In this document: one piece after another, positions 6,233 to 13,892 of the stretch
How positions within the stretch are numbered: position 1 is the first letter of the stretch
Layout of the letters: every line of letters begins with the position of its first letter
Source: DAOMFM01 sp035429825
GTDB taxonomy: Bacteria > Acidobacteriota > Blastocatellia > UBA7656 > JADIYM01
Direction of reading: 5' to 3'
DNA: 17,395 nt
Assembly (NCBI GenBank): GCA_044224215.1
Contig: JBGAKX010000093.1
Span: 1 to 17,395 of the forward strand
The notes under the pieces: generated by a model
Told to the model about the DNA's origin: nothing
The model's database searches: none
What the model saw: the letters and a program-made list of their open reading frames with translations, nothing else
Translations under genes and position numbers: made by a program

Positions 6233-8749
6233 ATGGCTGAACGCTCGCTCCAACGCAGGCTCCTCACTTTCCCGCGACCGCCCGTGATCGCGCGCGCCGC
6301 CGCGCTCGTCGCGCTCGTCGGCGTGGTCACCGCGCTCGGCGTCTTCCTGTGGTCGCGGCGCGCGCCGGCGCCGCCCAAACCCGAAGAGCCCGTGCTCGGC
6401 GGCGAAGTCACCGCGATATTCCAGAACTTCAGCCATCTCGAGACCGAGGCCGGCAAGGACAAGTACCTCCTCACGGCCGACACCGACCGAGCATTCTCGA
6501 ACGGCGCGCACGAGCTGGCGAACGTCAAGTTGCTCGTGTTCGGCGCGGACGGAAAGGGCACGGATCGCATCGTCTCCGAGTCCGCGACCTACAGCCAGGA
6601 CGTCGCGCTCGTCGTCTTCGAAAAGAACGTCAAGATCGAGTCGGCTGACGGCCTGACCGTCGAGACCGACCGTGTCCGGTTCAACCAGGAGACGCACGTC
6701 GTCGACATGGAAGGCCCGGTCAAGTACAAGCGGCCGAACCTGGAGGGCGTCTGCCGCGACGCCACCGTCGAGATGGACCAGGGCCGTCTGTGGATGCACC
6801 ACGACGTCGACATGACGTTCAAGTCGACGGACGAGAAGCCAAAGGACCTGACCGCTGCCTCGATCACCGGCGAAGCGTCGGTGGCGGGACCGTCCGACAC
6901 TCAGCCTGCCGCGCCGGCGCAGGGCGGGAAGAAGGGAAAGAAGAAGGGCGGCGGGGGACACGGCGGCGGCCACGGCGGTGGCGGCAAGAAGAAGAAGGCA
7001 AAGCTCGCGGCGCAGGCTGCGGGGGGCGGTGGCGGCGGCCCAAAACCGGCCGTCGATTTCTCGCACGGCCCCAAGATTCCCGTCCGGATTCAGTCCGCAT
7101 CGGCGATGTTCGACCGCACGGCGCTCACTGCGAAATACGAAGGGGGAGCCGTCGTCACGCGTGAGCAGGACGAACTGCGCGGCGCGACGCTCGTGGGCTA
7201 TCTCACCGACGAGACTCGATTCAAGAAGGTGGAGTCGCGCGGCGATGCATTCCTGCGGGCGAACGGGAAAGCCGAGGCATCCGCGCCGTCGATCGACTTC
7301 CTCTTTGCCGACGCCAACCAACTGCAGAGCGCGATCGCAACCGGCGGCGCGCGAATGGTCAGCCTTGGCGATCCGCCGATCCGCACCGTCACGGGCGACC
7401 GGATCGACATCGACTTTGCGCCCGGCGCGACCGGGTCCGAGCTCCACCAGGCACGCGTGAACGGCCAGGCGGTTGTCACGGTCGACGCGCCTCCCGCGAC
7501 GGCCGCGGCGCCGAATCCGTCATCGCGCGAGCTCAAGGCGGACGTGATCGTTCTCGACATGCTCGCCGGCGGCCAGTTCGCCGAGAGCGCCGACGCGACT
7601 GGGAACGCAGTACTGACGATCACGCCGTCAAAACCGGGGCCGCGCGTGGACCGGCGCCGCATCTCGGCCGAGCACATGCGGATGGACTTCTTTGAGGAGA
7701 AGAACCTCGCGCGCGCGTTCACTGCGACGGGCGGCGTCAGGACCGAGACCGAACCGACGGTGAACGACGGACGGGCCGTCCGAGTCACCACGAGTAATGT
7801 CGCGAACGCGACGTTCAACAGGGAGACGCAGGACATCAACCGGATGGAGCAGACGGGCGAGTTCAAGTACGTCGAAGGCGAACGCAACGCGACGTCGAAT
7901 TCGGCCGTGTACACGGCGCTCGACGACACGCTCGTGCTGCACGGGCCGTCGCAGAACGGGCGTCCGACGATCTGGGACTCGAAGGGCCGCAGCCAGGCAG
8001 ACGACATCGAGATCCGGCCGAACGCGCAGACGAGCACGGGCCGTGGCGACGTCCGGACGACCTACTACAGCCAGGAGTCGACGGGCGGCGCGACGCCGTT
8101 CGGCAAGACCAAGTCTCCCGTGTTTCTGACGGCGCAGCGCGTCGACGCGCGGCAGGCTGACGGCGGCGTCGCCGTCTACACGGGCAACGCGAGGGCTTGG
8201 CAGGACGACAGCTACGTCAAGGGTGACAAGATCACGCTGTTCCACGACGACCGCCGGACCGTCGTCGAAGGCAGCGTCGAATCCGGCCTCTACAAGGCTA
8301 CCGCCAAGGACGCCAAGGGCGCGGATACCACGGTGCCGATCTTCACGACGGCGTCGCGGATGACCTATTCGGATCCCCAGCGGATGGCGCACTACGAAGG
8401 CAGCGTCGTGTCGCGGCAGGCGCCGCAGGAGCTCAAGTCCGACGTCCAGGACGTATGGCTGACCCAGGGCGAGCAGTCGACCGTCGATCATCTGATCGCG
8501 ACGGGCAACGTGTTCATGAGCGAACCGGGACGTAAGGCGAACGGTCAGAAGCTCGTGTACACGGCGTCGGATCAGAAGGCGGTGCTGACGGGCTCGAACG
8601 CGCGCGTCGATGATGCGGCCCAGGGAACGACGACGGGCGAAGAATTGACCTTCTATGTGGGCGGTGAGAGAATCCGCGCCACCGGCCGACCCGGCGCTGG
8701 ACGGGTCAAGTCGACGCATCGCGTCGCAAGCGGGGGGAGTCAGGAGTGA
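6233..8749 (+). CDS. Large LptC/LptA(OstA)-type LPS-transport bridge protein
   Basis: LptC and LptA form the periplasmic bridge that carries LPS from the LptBFG transporter to LptD. This 838-residue product has an N-terminal membrane anchor (about 20-40) and an LptC-like beta region (about 55-198). A Gly/His/Lys-rich linker (about 220-275, with runs such as GGGGHGGGHGGGG) follows. The long remainder (about 280-838) alternates beta-strands in the style of OstA/LptA modules, for example TGNARAWQDDSYVKGDKITL (650-669) and IATGNVFMSEP (755-765), the latter in the most LptA-like part. E. coli LptC and LptA are each about 190 residues, so this is roughly twice their sum. The stop overlaps the lptB start by four bases, which supports the Lpt assignment. 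The exact number of modules is not resolved. Confidence 0.8.
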   Translation: MAERSLQRRLLTFPRPPVIARAAALVALVGVVTALGVFLWSRRAPAPPKPEEPVLGGEVTAIFQNFSHLETEAGKDKYLLTADTDRAFSNGAHELANVKLLVFGADGKGTDRIVSESATYSQDVALVVFEKNVKIESADGLTVETDRVRFNQETHVVDMEGPVKYKRPNLEGVCRDATVEMDQGRLWMHHDVDMTFKSTDEKPKDLTAASITGEASVAGPSDTQPAAPAQGGKKGKKKGGGGHGGGHGGGGKKKKAKLAAQAAGGGGGGPKPAVDFSHGPKIPVRIQSASAMFDRTALTAKYEGGAVVTREQDELRGATLVGYLTDETRFKKVESRGDAFLRANGKAEASAPSIDFLFADANQLQSAIATGGARMVSLGDPPIRTVTGDRIDIDFAPGATGSELHQARVNGQAVVTVDAPPATAAAPNPSSRELKADVIVLDMLAGGQFAESADATGNAVLTITPSKPGPRVDRRRISAEHMRMDFFEEKNLARAFTATGGVRTETEPTVNDGRAVRVTTSNVANATFNRETQDINRMEQTGEFKYVEGERNATSNSAVYTALDDTLVLHGPSQNGRPTIWDSKGRSQADDIEIRPNAQTSTGRGDVRTTYYSQESTGGATPFGKTKSPVFLTAQRVDARQADGGVAVYTGNARAWQDDSYVKGDKITLFHDDRRTVVEGSVESGLYKATAKDAKGADTTVPIFTTASRMTYSDPQRMAHYEGSVVSRQAPQELKSDVQDVWLTQGEQSTVDHLIATGNVFMSEPGRKANGQKLVYTASDQKAVLTGSNARVDDAAQGTTTGEELTFYVGGERIRATGRPGAGRVKSTHRVASGGSQE

Positions 8750-9558
8750 GGAAACCTGGCCGTGGAGCCGCGCTCATGGACAGCTCTGCCGTATCCGACA
8801 CGGGCGACGCACGAACAGTCGAACGAGGCAGGCAGGTCAGCCGGCTCGACGCGACGGAATTGCGCAAATCGTATCGTGGCCGCTGCGTCGTCGACAGCGT
8901 GTCGCTCGGGCTCGGGCAGGGCGAGGTCGTAGGGCTCCTCGGACCGAACGGCGCCGGCAAGACGACGATCTTCTACATGATCGTCGGGATCGAACGGCCC
9001 GACCGCGGCGTCGTCAAGCTCGACGACGAGGAGATCACGCGCCTGCCGATGTACCTGAGGGCGCGCCGCGGGATCAGCTATTTGCCCCAGGAGGCGTCGA
9101 TATTCCGCAAGCTCACCGTCGAGCAGAATATCCTCGCCATTCTCGAGACGCTTTCGATCACTCGAAAGGAACGCGAGGAGAGGCTCGAGTCGCTCCTGGA
9201 AGAGCTGGCGATCGGGCACGTCCGGCGCACGAAGGGCCATTCGCTGTCGGGCGGCGAGCGTCGCCGGACCGAGATCGCGCGATGCCTGGTGCTCGAGCCG
9301 CGGTTTATTCTTCTCGATGAGCCGTTTGCGGGTATCGATCCGCTCGCGGTCATCGACATCCAGCAGATCATCTCGCAGCTGAAGCAACGCAACATCGGCG
9401 TGCTGATCACCGATCATAACGTGCGCGAGACGCTGGCCATCACGGACCGCGCATATATAATCAACGAAGGCCAGATCTTCCGGGCTGGCACGCCAACTGC
9501 ATTGACTGAGGACACGGAAGTTCGCCGGATCTACCTCGGCGAGAACTTCAGAATGTAA
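8746..9558 (+). CDS. lptB: LPS export ABC transporter ATPase LptB
   Basis: LptB is the cytoplasmic ATPase that powers LPS extraction by LptFG. The 270-residue product has Walker A GPNGAGKT (66-73), Q-loop Gln115 in YLPQEASIF, signature LSGGE (167-171), Walker B ILLDEP (188-193), the family-typical FAGIDPLAV after it, and the H-loop His224. The GTG at 8746 overlaps the upstream stop (GTGA) and has a GGGGGGAG ribosome-binding site before it. An ATG at 8776 would give 260 residues. Even so the N-terminus is about 20-30 residues longer than the usual 240-residue LptB. lptF and lptG are not in the window. The end of the gene contains a sigma-54-like element ahead of rpoN. Confidence 0.96.
   Translation: MRKPGRGAALMDSSAVSDTGDARTVERGRQVSRLDATELRKSYRGRCVVDSVSLGLGQGEVVGLLGPNGAGKTTIFYMIVGIERPDRGVVKLDDEEITRLPMYLRARRGISYLPQEASIFRKLTVEQNILAILETLSITRKEREERLESLLEELAIGHVRRTKGHSLSGGERRRTEIARCLVLEPRFILLDEPFAGIDPLAVIDIQQIISQLKQRNIGVLITDHNVRETLAITDRAYIINEGQIFRAGTPTALTEDTEVRRIYLGENFRM
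9485..9501 (+). promoter_or_regulatory. Sigma-54-type -24/-12 element upstream of rpoN
   Basis: CTGGCACG-CCAA-CTGCA matches YTGGCACG-N4-TTGCW at all but one specified base (C for T at 9497), with exact GG-to-GC spacing. It lies inside lptB codons. The predicted start is about a dozen bases past the GC, near 9512, leaving about 50 bases before the rpoN ATG at 9565. This would let sigma-54 transcribe its own gene. The encoded Ala-Gly-Thr-Pro is natural for LptB, so chance agreement is possible. Confidence 0.4.
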
Positions 9559-9564
9559 GCGGTT

Positions 9565-11082
9565 ATGTCGGTCAAACCCCACCTCCAGACAAGTCTCTCC
9601 CAACGTCTCGTCCTGACGCCGCAGATGCGTCAGCGGATCGAGATGCTGCAGATGACGAAGCTCGAGTTGTCGGACATGATCCTCGCTGAGCTCGACCAGA
9701 ACGTCATGCTCGAGGAGCCCGACCCGGGGAACTCGGCCGAGGAGGCCGAGGAGTCCTCCGACGAGGCGCAGTCTGCCGGAGATCCGCAGAGTGTCGAGAC
9801 GACCGGGATGGCCGCCGACGCTGGCATGGTCGCCGCCGAGACGCCCGCCGACGGCGAGCCCGAACCGGATCTCGGGAGCGACGTCGAGGTTCGCGACCCG
9901 TTCGAGGAGATCGATTTTGGTCGGACGTTCGAGGAGTACCTCGATCCGGGCTACAAGACGCAGGAATACGAAGAGCGCGAAGAGGTCTCGTACGAGAACT
10001 TCCTGACGCGCCCGCCGTCGCTGCAGGACCAGCTGCTGTGGCAACTCGGTCTGTCGGACATCGAGGGCGAGATCCGTACGATTGCCGAGGCGATCATCGG
10101 AAATCTTGACGAGGACGGGTATCTGGGCGCGTCGCTGGAAGAGATTGCCGAGATGGGTCCGTGGCCTCTGGAGCTCGTCGAACAGGCTCACGTTGGCGTG
10201 ACGCATCTCGATCCGATCGGTATCGGCGCGCGCAATGCGCGCGAATGCCTGCTGATCCAGCTCGAGAACATGGGCGCGCAGGACCGGCTCGCGTACCGGT
10301 TGGTCCGCGATCACTGGGACCACCTGCCGCAGCACAAGTTGCCCGAGGTCGCGCGCCAGGTCGGCCTTCCGATCGAGATCGTCGTGGCGGAGCTCGAGAT
10401 CATCCGGTCGCTCGACCCATACCCGGGTCGCAAGTTCGTGCCGGACGACCCGCAGTACATCGAACCCGAGGTGTCGATCGAGAAGGTGGGCGAGGACTAC
10501 GTCATCCGGTTCAATGACGACGGGTTGCCGCAGCTCAGGATCAACAAGACCTACCGGCAGATCATGCTCGCCAAGGACACGTCCAAGGAGACGCGCGACT
10601 ACATCAAGGAGAAGTTCCGGTCGGCGATCGATCTGCTGAAGAACATCGAGCACCGGCGCCAGACGATCCTGCGCGTATGCCAGTCGATCGTAGAGCGCCA
10701 GCACGAATTTCTGGACCGCGGCGTCGAGTACCTGCGGCCGATGATGCTCAAGGATGTCGCCGAAGACATCGGCATGCACCTGTCGACGGTCTCGCGCGTG
10801 GTCAATCGGAAGTATGTTCACACGCCTCAGGGCGTCATTGAGCTTCGCCGGTTCTTCACGGAAGGCATGAAGAGCGACGACGGCGAAGACGTCTCGACGC
10901 GGGTCCTCAAGCTGAAGATCAAGAAGATGATCGAGGGCGAGGACCCCAAGAATCCGATCACGGACGACGAGGTGGCGAAGCGACTCGCCGCAGACGGCGT
11001 CAAGCTGTCGCGCCGCACCGTCGCGAAGTACCGTGACCAGATGCGTATCCCCGGCTCGCGCGAGCGGCGGGCGATTATTTGA
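9565..11082 (+). CDS. rpoN: RNA polymerase sigma-54 factor RpoN
   Basis: Sigma-54 directs RNA polymerase to -24/-12 promoters that need an AAA+ enhancer-binding activator. The 505-residue product has the Gln/Leu-rich activator-responsive region I (about 7-50: QTSLSQRLVLTPQMRQRI) and a long acidic region II (about 52-135). The core-binding domain (about 150-340) follows, then a helix-turn-helix (about 395-417: LKDVAEDIGMHLSTVSRVV) and the RpoN box SRRTVAKYRD (482-491; the usual form is ARRTVAKYRE). It starts six bases after lptB, so it is probably translationally coupled; the ribosome-binding site is weak. No enhancer-binding protein gene is in the window. The lptB-rpoN-hpf-rapZ order is common in Gram-negatives. 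Confidence 0.98.
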   Translation: MSVKPHLQTSLSQRLVLTPQMRQRIEMLQMTKLELSDMILAELDQNVMLEEPDPGNSAEEAEESSDEAQSAGDPQSVETTGMAADAGMVAAETPADGEPEPDLGSDVEVRDPFEEIDFGRTFEEYLDPGYKTQEYEEREEVSYENFLTRPPSLQDQLLWQLGLSDIEGEIRTIAEAIIGNLDEDGYLGASLEEIAEMGPWPLELVEQAHVGVTHLDPIGIGARNARECLLIQLENMGAQDRLAYRLVRDHWDHLPQHKLPEVARQVGLPIEIVVAELEIIRSLDPYPGRKFVPDDPQYIEPEVSIEKVGEDYVIRFNDDGLPQLRINKTYRQIMLAKDTSKETRDYIKEKFRSAIDLLKNIEHRRQTILRVCQSIVERQHEFLDRGVEYLRPMMLKDVAEDIGMHLSTVSRVVNRKYVHTPQGVIELRRFFTEGMKSDDGEDVSTRVLKLKIKKMIEGEDPKNPITDDEVAKRLAADGVKLSRRTVAKYRDQMRIPGSRERRAII

Positions 11083-11104
11083 ACTGGGGCCCGGGGCTCG
11101 GACT

Positions 11105-11142
11105 CCGGGGAACGGTGACGCGTCATTACCGCCGGTTCCCGG
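11105..11142 (+). other. Possible stem-loop in the rpoN-hpf spacer
   Basis: CCGGGGAAC (11105-11113) can pair with GTTCCCGG (11135-11142) with one bulged G, around a 21-base loop. The 95-base spacer contains no other gene. The stem could affect mRNA stability or processing between rpoN and hpf. It is modest for a GC-rich spacer, and no T run follows, so it is not a typical terminator. Confidence 0.25.
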
Positions 11143-11177
11143 TTTCGAATCCTGGATTCCCGAACCTGGAGATCCTC

Positions 11178-11708
11178 ATGCGATACGAGTTCACTGGAAG
11201 GCACATCACCGTAACTCCGGCACTCAAGAAGCACGCACGCGAACACCTGGAGAAACTCGACAGGATCCTCGATTCGGCGCCGATGCAGGCGCACATCATC
11301 CTCGAGGTAGAGAAGCATCGGCAGAACGCAGAGATCGTGGTGACGTGGCGCGATCACACCTTCAAGAGCAACGCGTCCACAAAGGACATGTACGATTCGA
11401 TCACCAAGGCATCGGTGAAGATAGAGGGCCAGGTCTTCAAGCTGAAGGACCGGTACGCAAAGCGGAAGCGCGCAGCCGTGCCGACGAGCACCGCGGCTGC
11501 GGCCGCCGAACCCAAGATCGCGACGCTGCGCGAGCCGCGCATCGTGCGCACGCGCAACTACGCCGTCAAGCCGATGATGCCCGAGGAGGCGGCGGCCCGG
11601 ATCACGTCGACCACCGACCAGTTCGTCGTGTTCCGCGATGCCGAAACGAACCGTACCGGCGTCATCTACAAGCGAAAGGACGGAAATTTCGGGTTGATTG
11701 AGCCGTAG
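11178..11708 (+). CDS. hpf: Ribosome hibernation promoting factor, long form
   Basis: HPF binds the 30S subunit in stationary phase and inactivates ribosomes; long forms dimerise 70S into 100S particles by themselves. The 176-residue product has the N-terminal S30AE domain (about 1-98: MRYEFTGRHITVTPALKKHA) and a Ser/Thr/Ala linker (about 100-112). The C-terminal dimerisation domain (about 120-176) contains FVVFRDAETNRTGVIYKRKDGNFGLIEP-type sequence. The ATG at 11178 is chosen because GGAG at 11168-11171 is well spaced and the domain starts right there; an in-frame upstream extension from 11079 has no family features. The gene sits between rpoN and rapZ as in many Proteobacteria, but no ptsN follows it. 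Confidence 0.95.
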   Translation: MRYEFTGRHITVTPALKKHAREHLEKLDRILDSAPMQAHIILEVEKHRQNAEIVVTWRDHTFKSNASTKDMYDSITKASVKIEGQVFKLKDRYAKRKRAAVPTSTAAAAAEPKIATLREPRIVRTRNYAVKPMMPEEAAARITSTTDQFVVFRDAETNRTGVIYKRKDGNFGLIEP

Positions 11709-11715
11709 GGCACGC

Positions 11716-11746
11716 GGGCGGGGACCCGGCAGGCGGGTTCCCGTCC
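11716..11746 (+). other. GC-rich intercistronic hairpin between hpf and rapZ
   Basis: Positions 11716-11728 pair with 11734-11746 to form a 13-base-pair stem, including two G-T (G-U) pairs, around the loop GCAGG. It fills most of the 54-base spacer. No T run follows, so it is not a standard terminator. It may be an mRNA processing or attenuation element that sets rapZ expression relative to hpf. RapZ itself binds stem-loop RNAs in E. coli, so autoregulation is conceivable, though nothing here shows it. Confidence 0.5.
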
Positions 11747-11762
11747 CGATGCTCCCGGAACC

Positions 11763-12620
11763 ATGTCATTCTCGCTGATCATCATCACCGGGCTGTCCGG
11801 TTCCGGCATGTCCTCGGCGGCAAACGCGTTCGAGGACCTTGGCTACTTCTCGGTCGACAACCTGCCGCCGCAGCTCATCCCCAAGTTCGTCGACCTGTTC
11901 GAGCAGTCGTCGAGCGAGATCACGCGCGCCGCGCTCGTCGTGGACATCCGAAGCGGTGAGTTCCTCGCGCAGTTTCCAGAGATTCACGACTACCTGAATC
12001 AACGCGGTGTCAACGTCCGGATCGTGTTCCTCGAGGCGGACGACGCGACACTGCAGCGACGGTACAGCGAGACGCGTCGGCCGCATCCGCTCGGGCAGGC
12101 TGGAGTCGTCGAAGCGCTCGGCCGCGAGCGCGCACAGCTTGCGCCGATCCGCGAACTGGCGGACGACATCATCGACACGTCCGAGATGACGATCCACGAC
12201 CTGCGCCAGGCGATCCGCGACCGGTTCCGGCCGCGCGAGACCGGCGAAGGGGTCGCGGTGACGATCCACAGCTTCGGGTTCAAGCGCGGAGTCCCGCGCG
12301 ACCTGGATCTGCTGTTCGACGTGCGGTTTCTTCCGAACCCACACTTTGTGGCGGAGCTGCGGCCGCTGACGGGGCTCGACGAGCCCGTGGCGGCGTTTCT
12401 CGAGTCACAGCCCGAGGTCGGCGAGACGGTCGACCGGTTGATGGATCTGCTGACGTTCCTGGTGCCGCGATACGAGCGGGAAGGGAAGAGTTATGTCACG
12501 ATCGGGATCGGATGCACGGGCGGCCGGCACCGGTCGGTGTACGTCGCGGATCTGATCCAGCGGAGGCTTGCGGAGGGCGGGTTCAACGTGCGCGCAGACC
12601 ACCGGGACGCTATGACTTGA
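11763..12620 (+). CDS. rapZ: RapZ-family RNase adapter with altered Walker A motif
   Basis: In E. coli RapZ delivers the sRNA GlmZ to RNase E and so tunes GlmS, the entry enzyme for amino-sugar (peptidoglycan and LPS) synthesis. The 285-residue product is full length. The N-terminal P-loop domain has GLSGSGMS (10-17), where Met16 replaces the invariant Walker A lysine (codon ATG at 11808-11810). It retains DLGYFSVDNLP (25-35), VVDIRSGEF (59-67) and ETRRPHPL. The C-terminal domain holds SFGFKRGVP, DVRFLPNPHF and GIGCTGGRHRSVYVAD, and is intact. Normal nucleotide hydrolysis is doubtful; RNA or metabolite binding by the C-terminal domain should persist. It is the last gene of the lpt-rpoN-hpf-rapZ series; neither ptsN nor hprK is adjacent. 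The upstream GGA is a weak ribosome-binding site. Confidence 0.94.
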   Translation: MSFSLIIITGLSGSGMSSAANAFEDLGYFSVDNLPPQLIPKFVDLFEQSSSEITRAALVVDIRSGEFLAQFPEIHDYLNQRGVNVRIVFLEADDATLQRRYSETRRPHPLGQAGVVEALGRERAQLAPIRELADDIIDTSEMTIHDLRQAIRDRFRPRETGEGVAVTIHSFGFKRGVPRDLDLLFDVRFLPNPHFVAELRPLTGLDEPVAAFLESQPEVGETVDRLMDLLTFLVPRYEREGKSYVTIGIGCTGGRHRSVYVADLIQRRLAEGGFNVRADHRDAMT

Positions 12621-12628
12621 TCTGTGCT

Positions 12629-12738
12629 GCGCGGGGTAGCGCTCAGGCCCCAAGGTATGAGTGCAAATGAGCGAGATGTACCGGTCAATCACGCGCGCTT
12701 GGGCGCCAATTGGGGCCTGAGCGCTACCGCGCCCAGCT
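12629..12738. repeat. Inverted repeat, CTCAGGCCCCAA family, copy B
   Basis: TAGCGCTCAGGCCCCAA (12637-12653) pairs perfectly over 17 bases with 12710-12726. The pairing extends outward imperfectly (GCGGGG with CCGCGC), and the right end CAGCTCTG is shared with copy A at 6103-6179. The internal region (12654-12709, 56 bases) is longer than in copy A and unrelated to it. The element fills the gap between the convergent rapZ and mlaD stops, so it may act as a bidirectional transcription barrier. There is no coding capacity. Confidence 0.88.
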
Positions 12739-12742
12739 CTGT

Positions 12743-13855
12743 CTAGAACACCGCCAGCTTCACCCGCAGGTACTTCTTCGGATTCTGCCGGAAGTCGTAC
12801 AGCAGCTTCACCGACTCGGCAGACAGCTGGTTCAGGTTGTTGTAGAGCGCCTCGTCTCTCGACAGCTTCCCGAGCGTACCTTCACCGCGATCGATCCGAT
12901 CGGTGATCGCCTTCAGGCTCGCGATAGCCGCCGTCGCGTCGTCATGCAGCTTCTCGTCATAGATCAGCCCGCCAATCGCGCCCTTTCCGCTTCGAACCTG
13001 CGCGGTAATCTCGTCGATCCGCTGGCTCGCCGAGTCCAGACGCGCCGCCGCGTCGTTGACCTTGTCGTAGACCTCCTGCTCGTTGACGAGCTTGCCGATC
13101 GTGCCCTTGCCGGCCGAGATCTTGTCCGTGACCTCCTGCAGCGAATTCACCGACGCCTGCAGGTCGTTGTACAGCTTTGGATCGTTGATCAGCTTGCCCA
13201 TCGTGCCGTCGCCCTCGCGCACGCGCTTGAGCAGCTCCTGCGCTTCGAGCGTCGTCTTGTTCAGGTTCAGGTAGAACGTCTCGTCGTTGACGAACCTGCC
13301 GATCGTCCCCTTGCCGTCGGTGATCGTCTGGGTGATCTGGTTCAGCTTGGCCGAGAGCTGCTTGAACCCGTTCAGCAGATCGTCCGAGCTCTCGACGACC
13401 TGCCCGATCGTCGTCTCCTGCAGACCCGGAATCACGTCTCCGTTCTTGACCGGGTCGGCTGCGAGCGTCCCGGGCGAGATGTTGACGTATTCGCCTCCAA
13501 GCAGGCCCAGCTGCCGCAGGATCGCACGCGAGTCGCCGCGGATGCGCTTCTGCGCGTCGTCGCCCTCGATCTGCATCTCGACGCGGACGGCGCTCGTCGC
13601 GCCCATGTCCTTGGGAATCTCGCTGCTGAACGACACCGACTTCACTGTGCCGACGCGAACACCGGCAAGTCGGACTTCGTCGCCGACCTTGAGGCCCTCG
13701 GCGCCCGGAAGGTCCGTGTACAACAGCATCCGCTTCTTGAAGAACGAGATGTCGCCGCTGACGGCAAGAATAAGAATGATCAGCGCGACGATCGCGGCAA
13801 CCACCAGCAGGCCGACCCTCAGGTCGACCCACCTCATTGTCTGCTGTTTCGGCAT
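12743..13855 (-). CDS. mlaD: MlaD/MCE-family lipid-transport protein with helical repeats
   Basis: MCE proteins form hexameric rings or tubes that carry phospholipids across the periplasm for an MlaEF-type ABC transporter. The 370-residue product has an N-terminal membrane helix (about 13-33) and one MCE domain (about 40-130: LKVGDEVRLAGVRVGTV, LLGGEYVNISPG). A long helical region follows with five copies of a G-x-G-(T/A)-x-G-x-(L/F) motif starting at residues 181, 215, 249, 290 and 324. The spacing is 34, 34, 41 and 34 residues, and most copies have a Tyr about 14 residues in. E. coli MlaD has about 180 residues, so this one is twice as long and may span more of the periplasm. It follows mlaF by 37 bases. 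The symbol marks family membership, not proven orthology. Confidence 0.9.
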   Translation of the reverse strand: MPKQQTMRWVDLRVGLLVVAAIVALIILILAVSGDISFFKKRMLLYTDLPGAEGLKVGDEVRLAGVRVGTVKSVSFSSEIPKDMGATSAVRVEMQIEGDDAQKRIRGDSRAILRQLGLLGGEYVNISPGTLAADPVKNGDVIPGLQETTIGQVVESSDDLLNGFKQLSAKLNQITQTITDGKGTIGRFVNDETFYLNLNKTTLEAQELLKRVREGDGTMGKLINDPKLYNDLQASVNSLQEVTDKISAGKGTIGKLVNEQEVYDKVNDAAARLDSASQRIDEITAQVRSGKGAIGGLIYDEKLHDDATAAIASLKAITDRIDRGEGTLGKLSRDEALYNNLNQLSAESVKLLYDFRQNPKKYLRVKLAVF

Positions 13856-13892
13856 ACTGCCTCCTCCCGCCGGGCGGCGCCGCCACGGATTC

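Noticed and set aside
8740..10821. 693-codon open frame antisense to lptB and rpoN
   Set aside because: It is opposite two unambiguous genes, and its product is Arg/Asp/Leu-rich with no signal, motif or ribosome-binding site.
11135..11165. tRNA T-arm-like sequence (GGTTTCGAATCC)
   Set aside because: No acceptor, D or anticodon stems can be placed around it within the spacer, so it is at most a chance resemblance.
11079..11177. Upstream extension of the HPF frame
   Set aside because: It has no S30AE similarity, and a good ribosome-binding site and ATG occur at 11168-11180 exactly where the domain begins.
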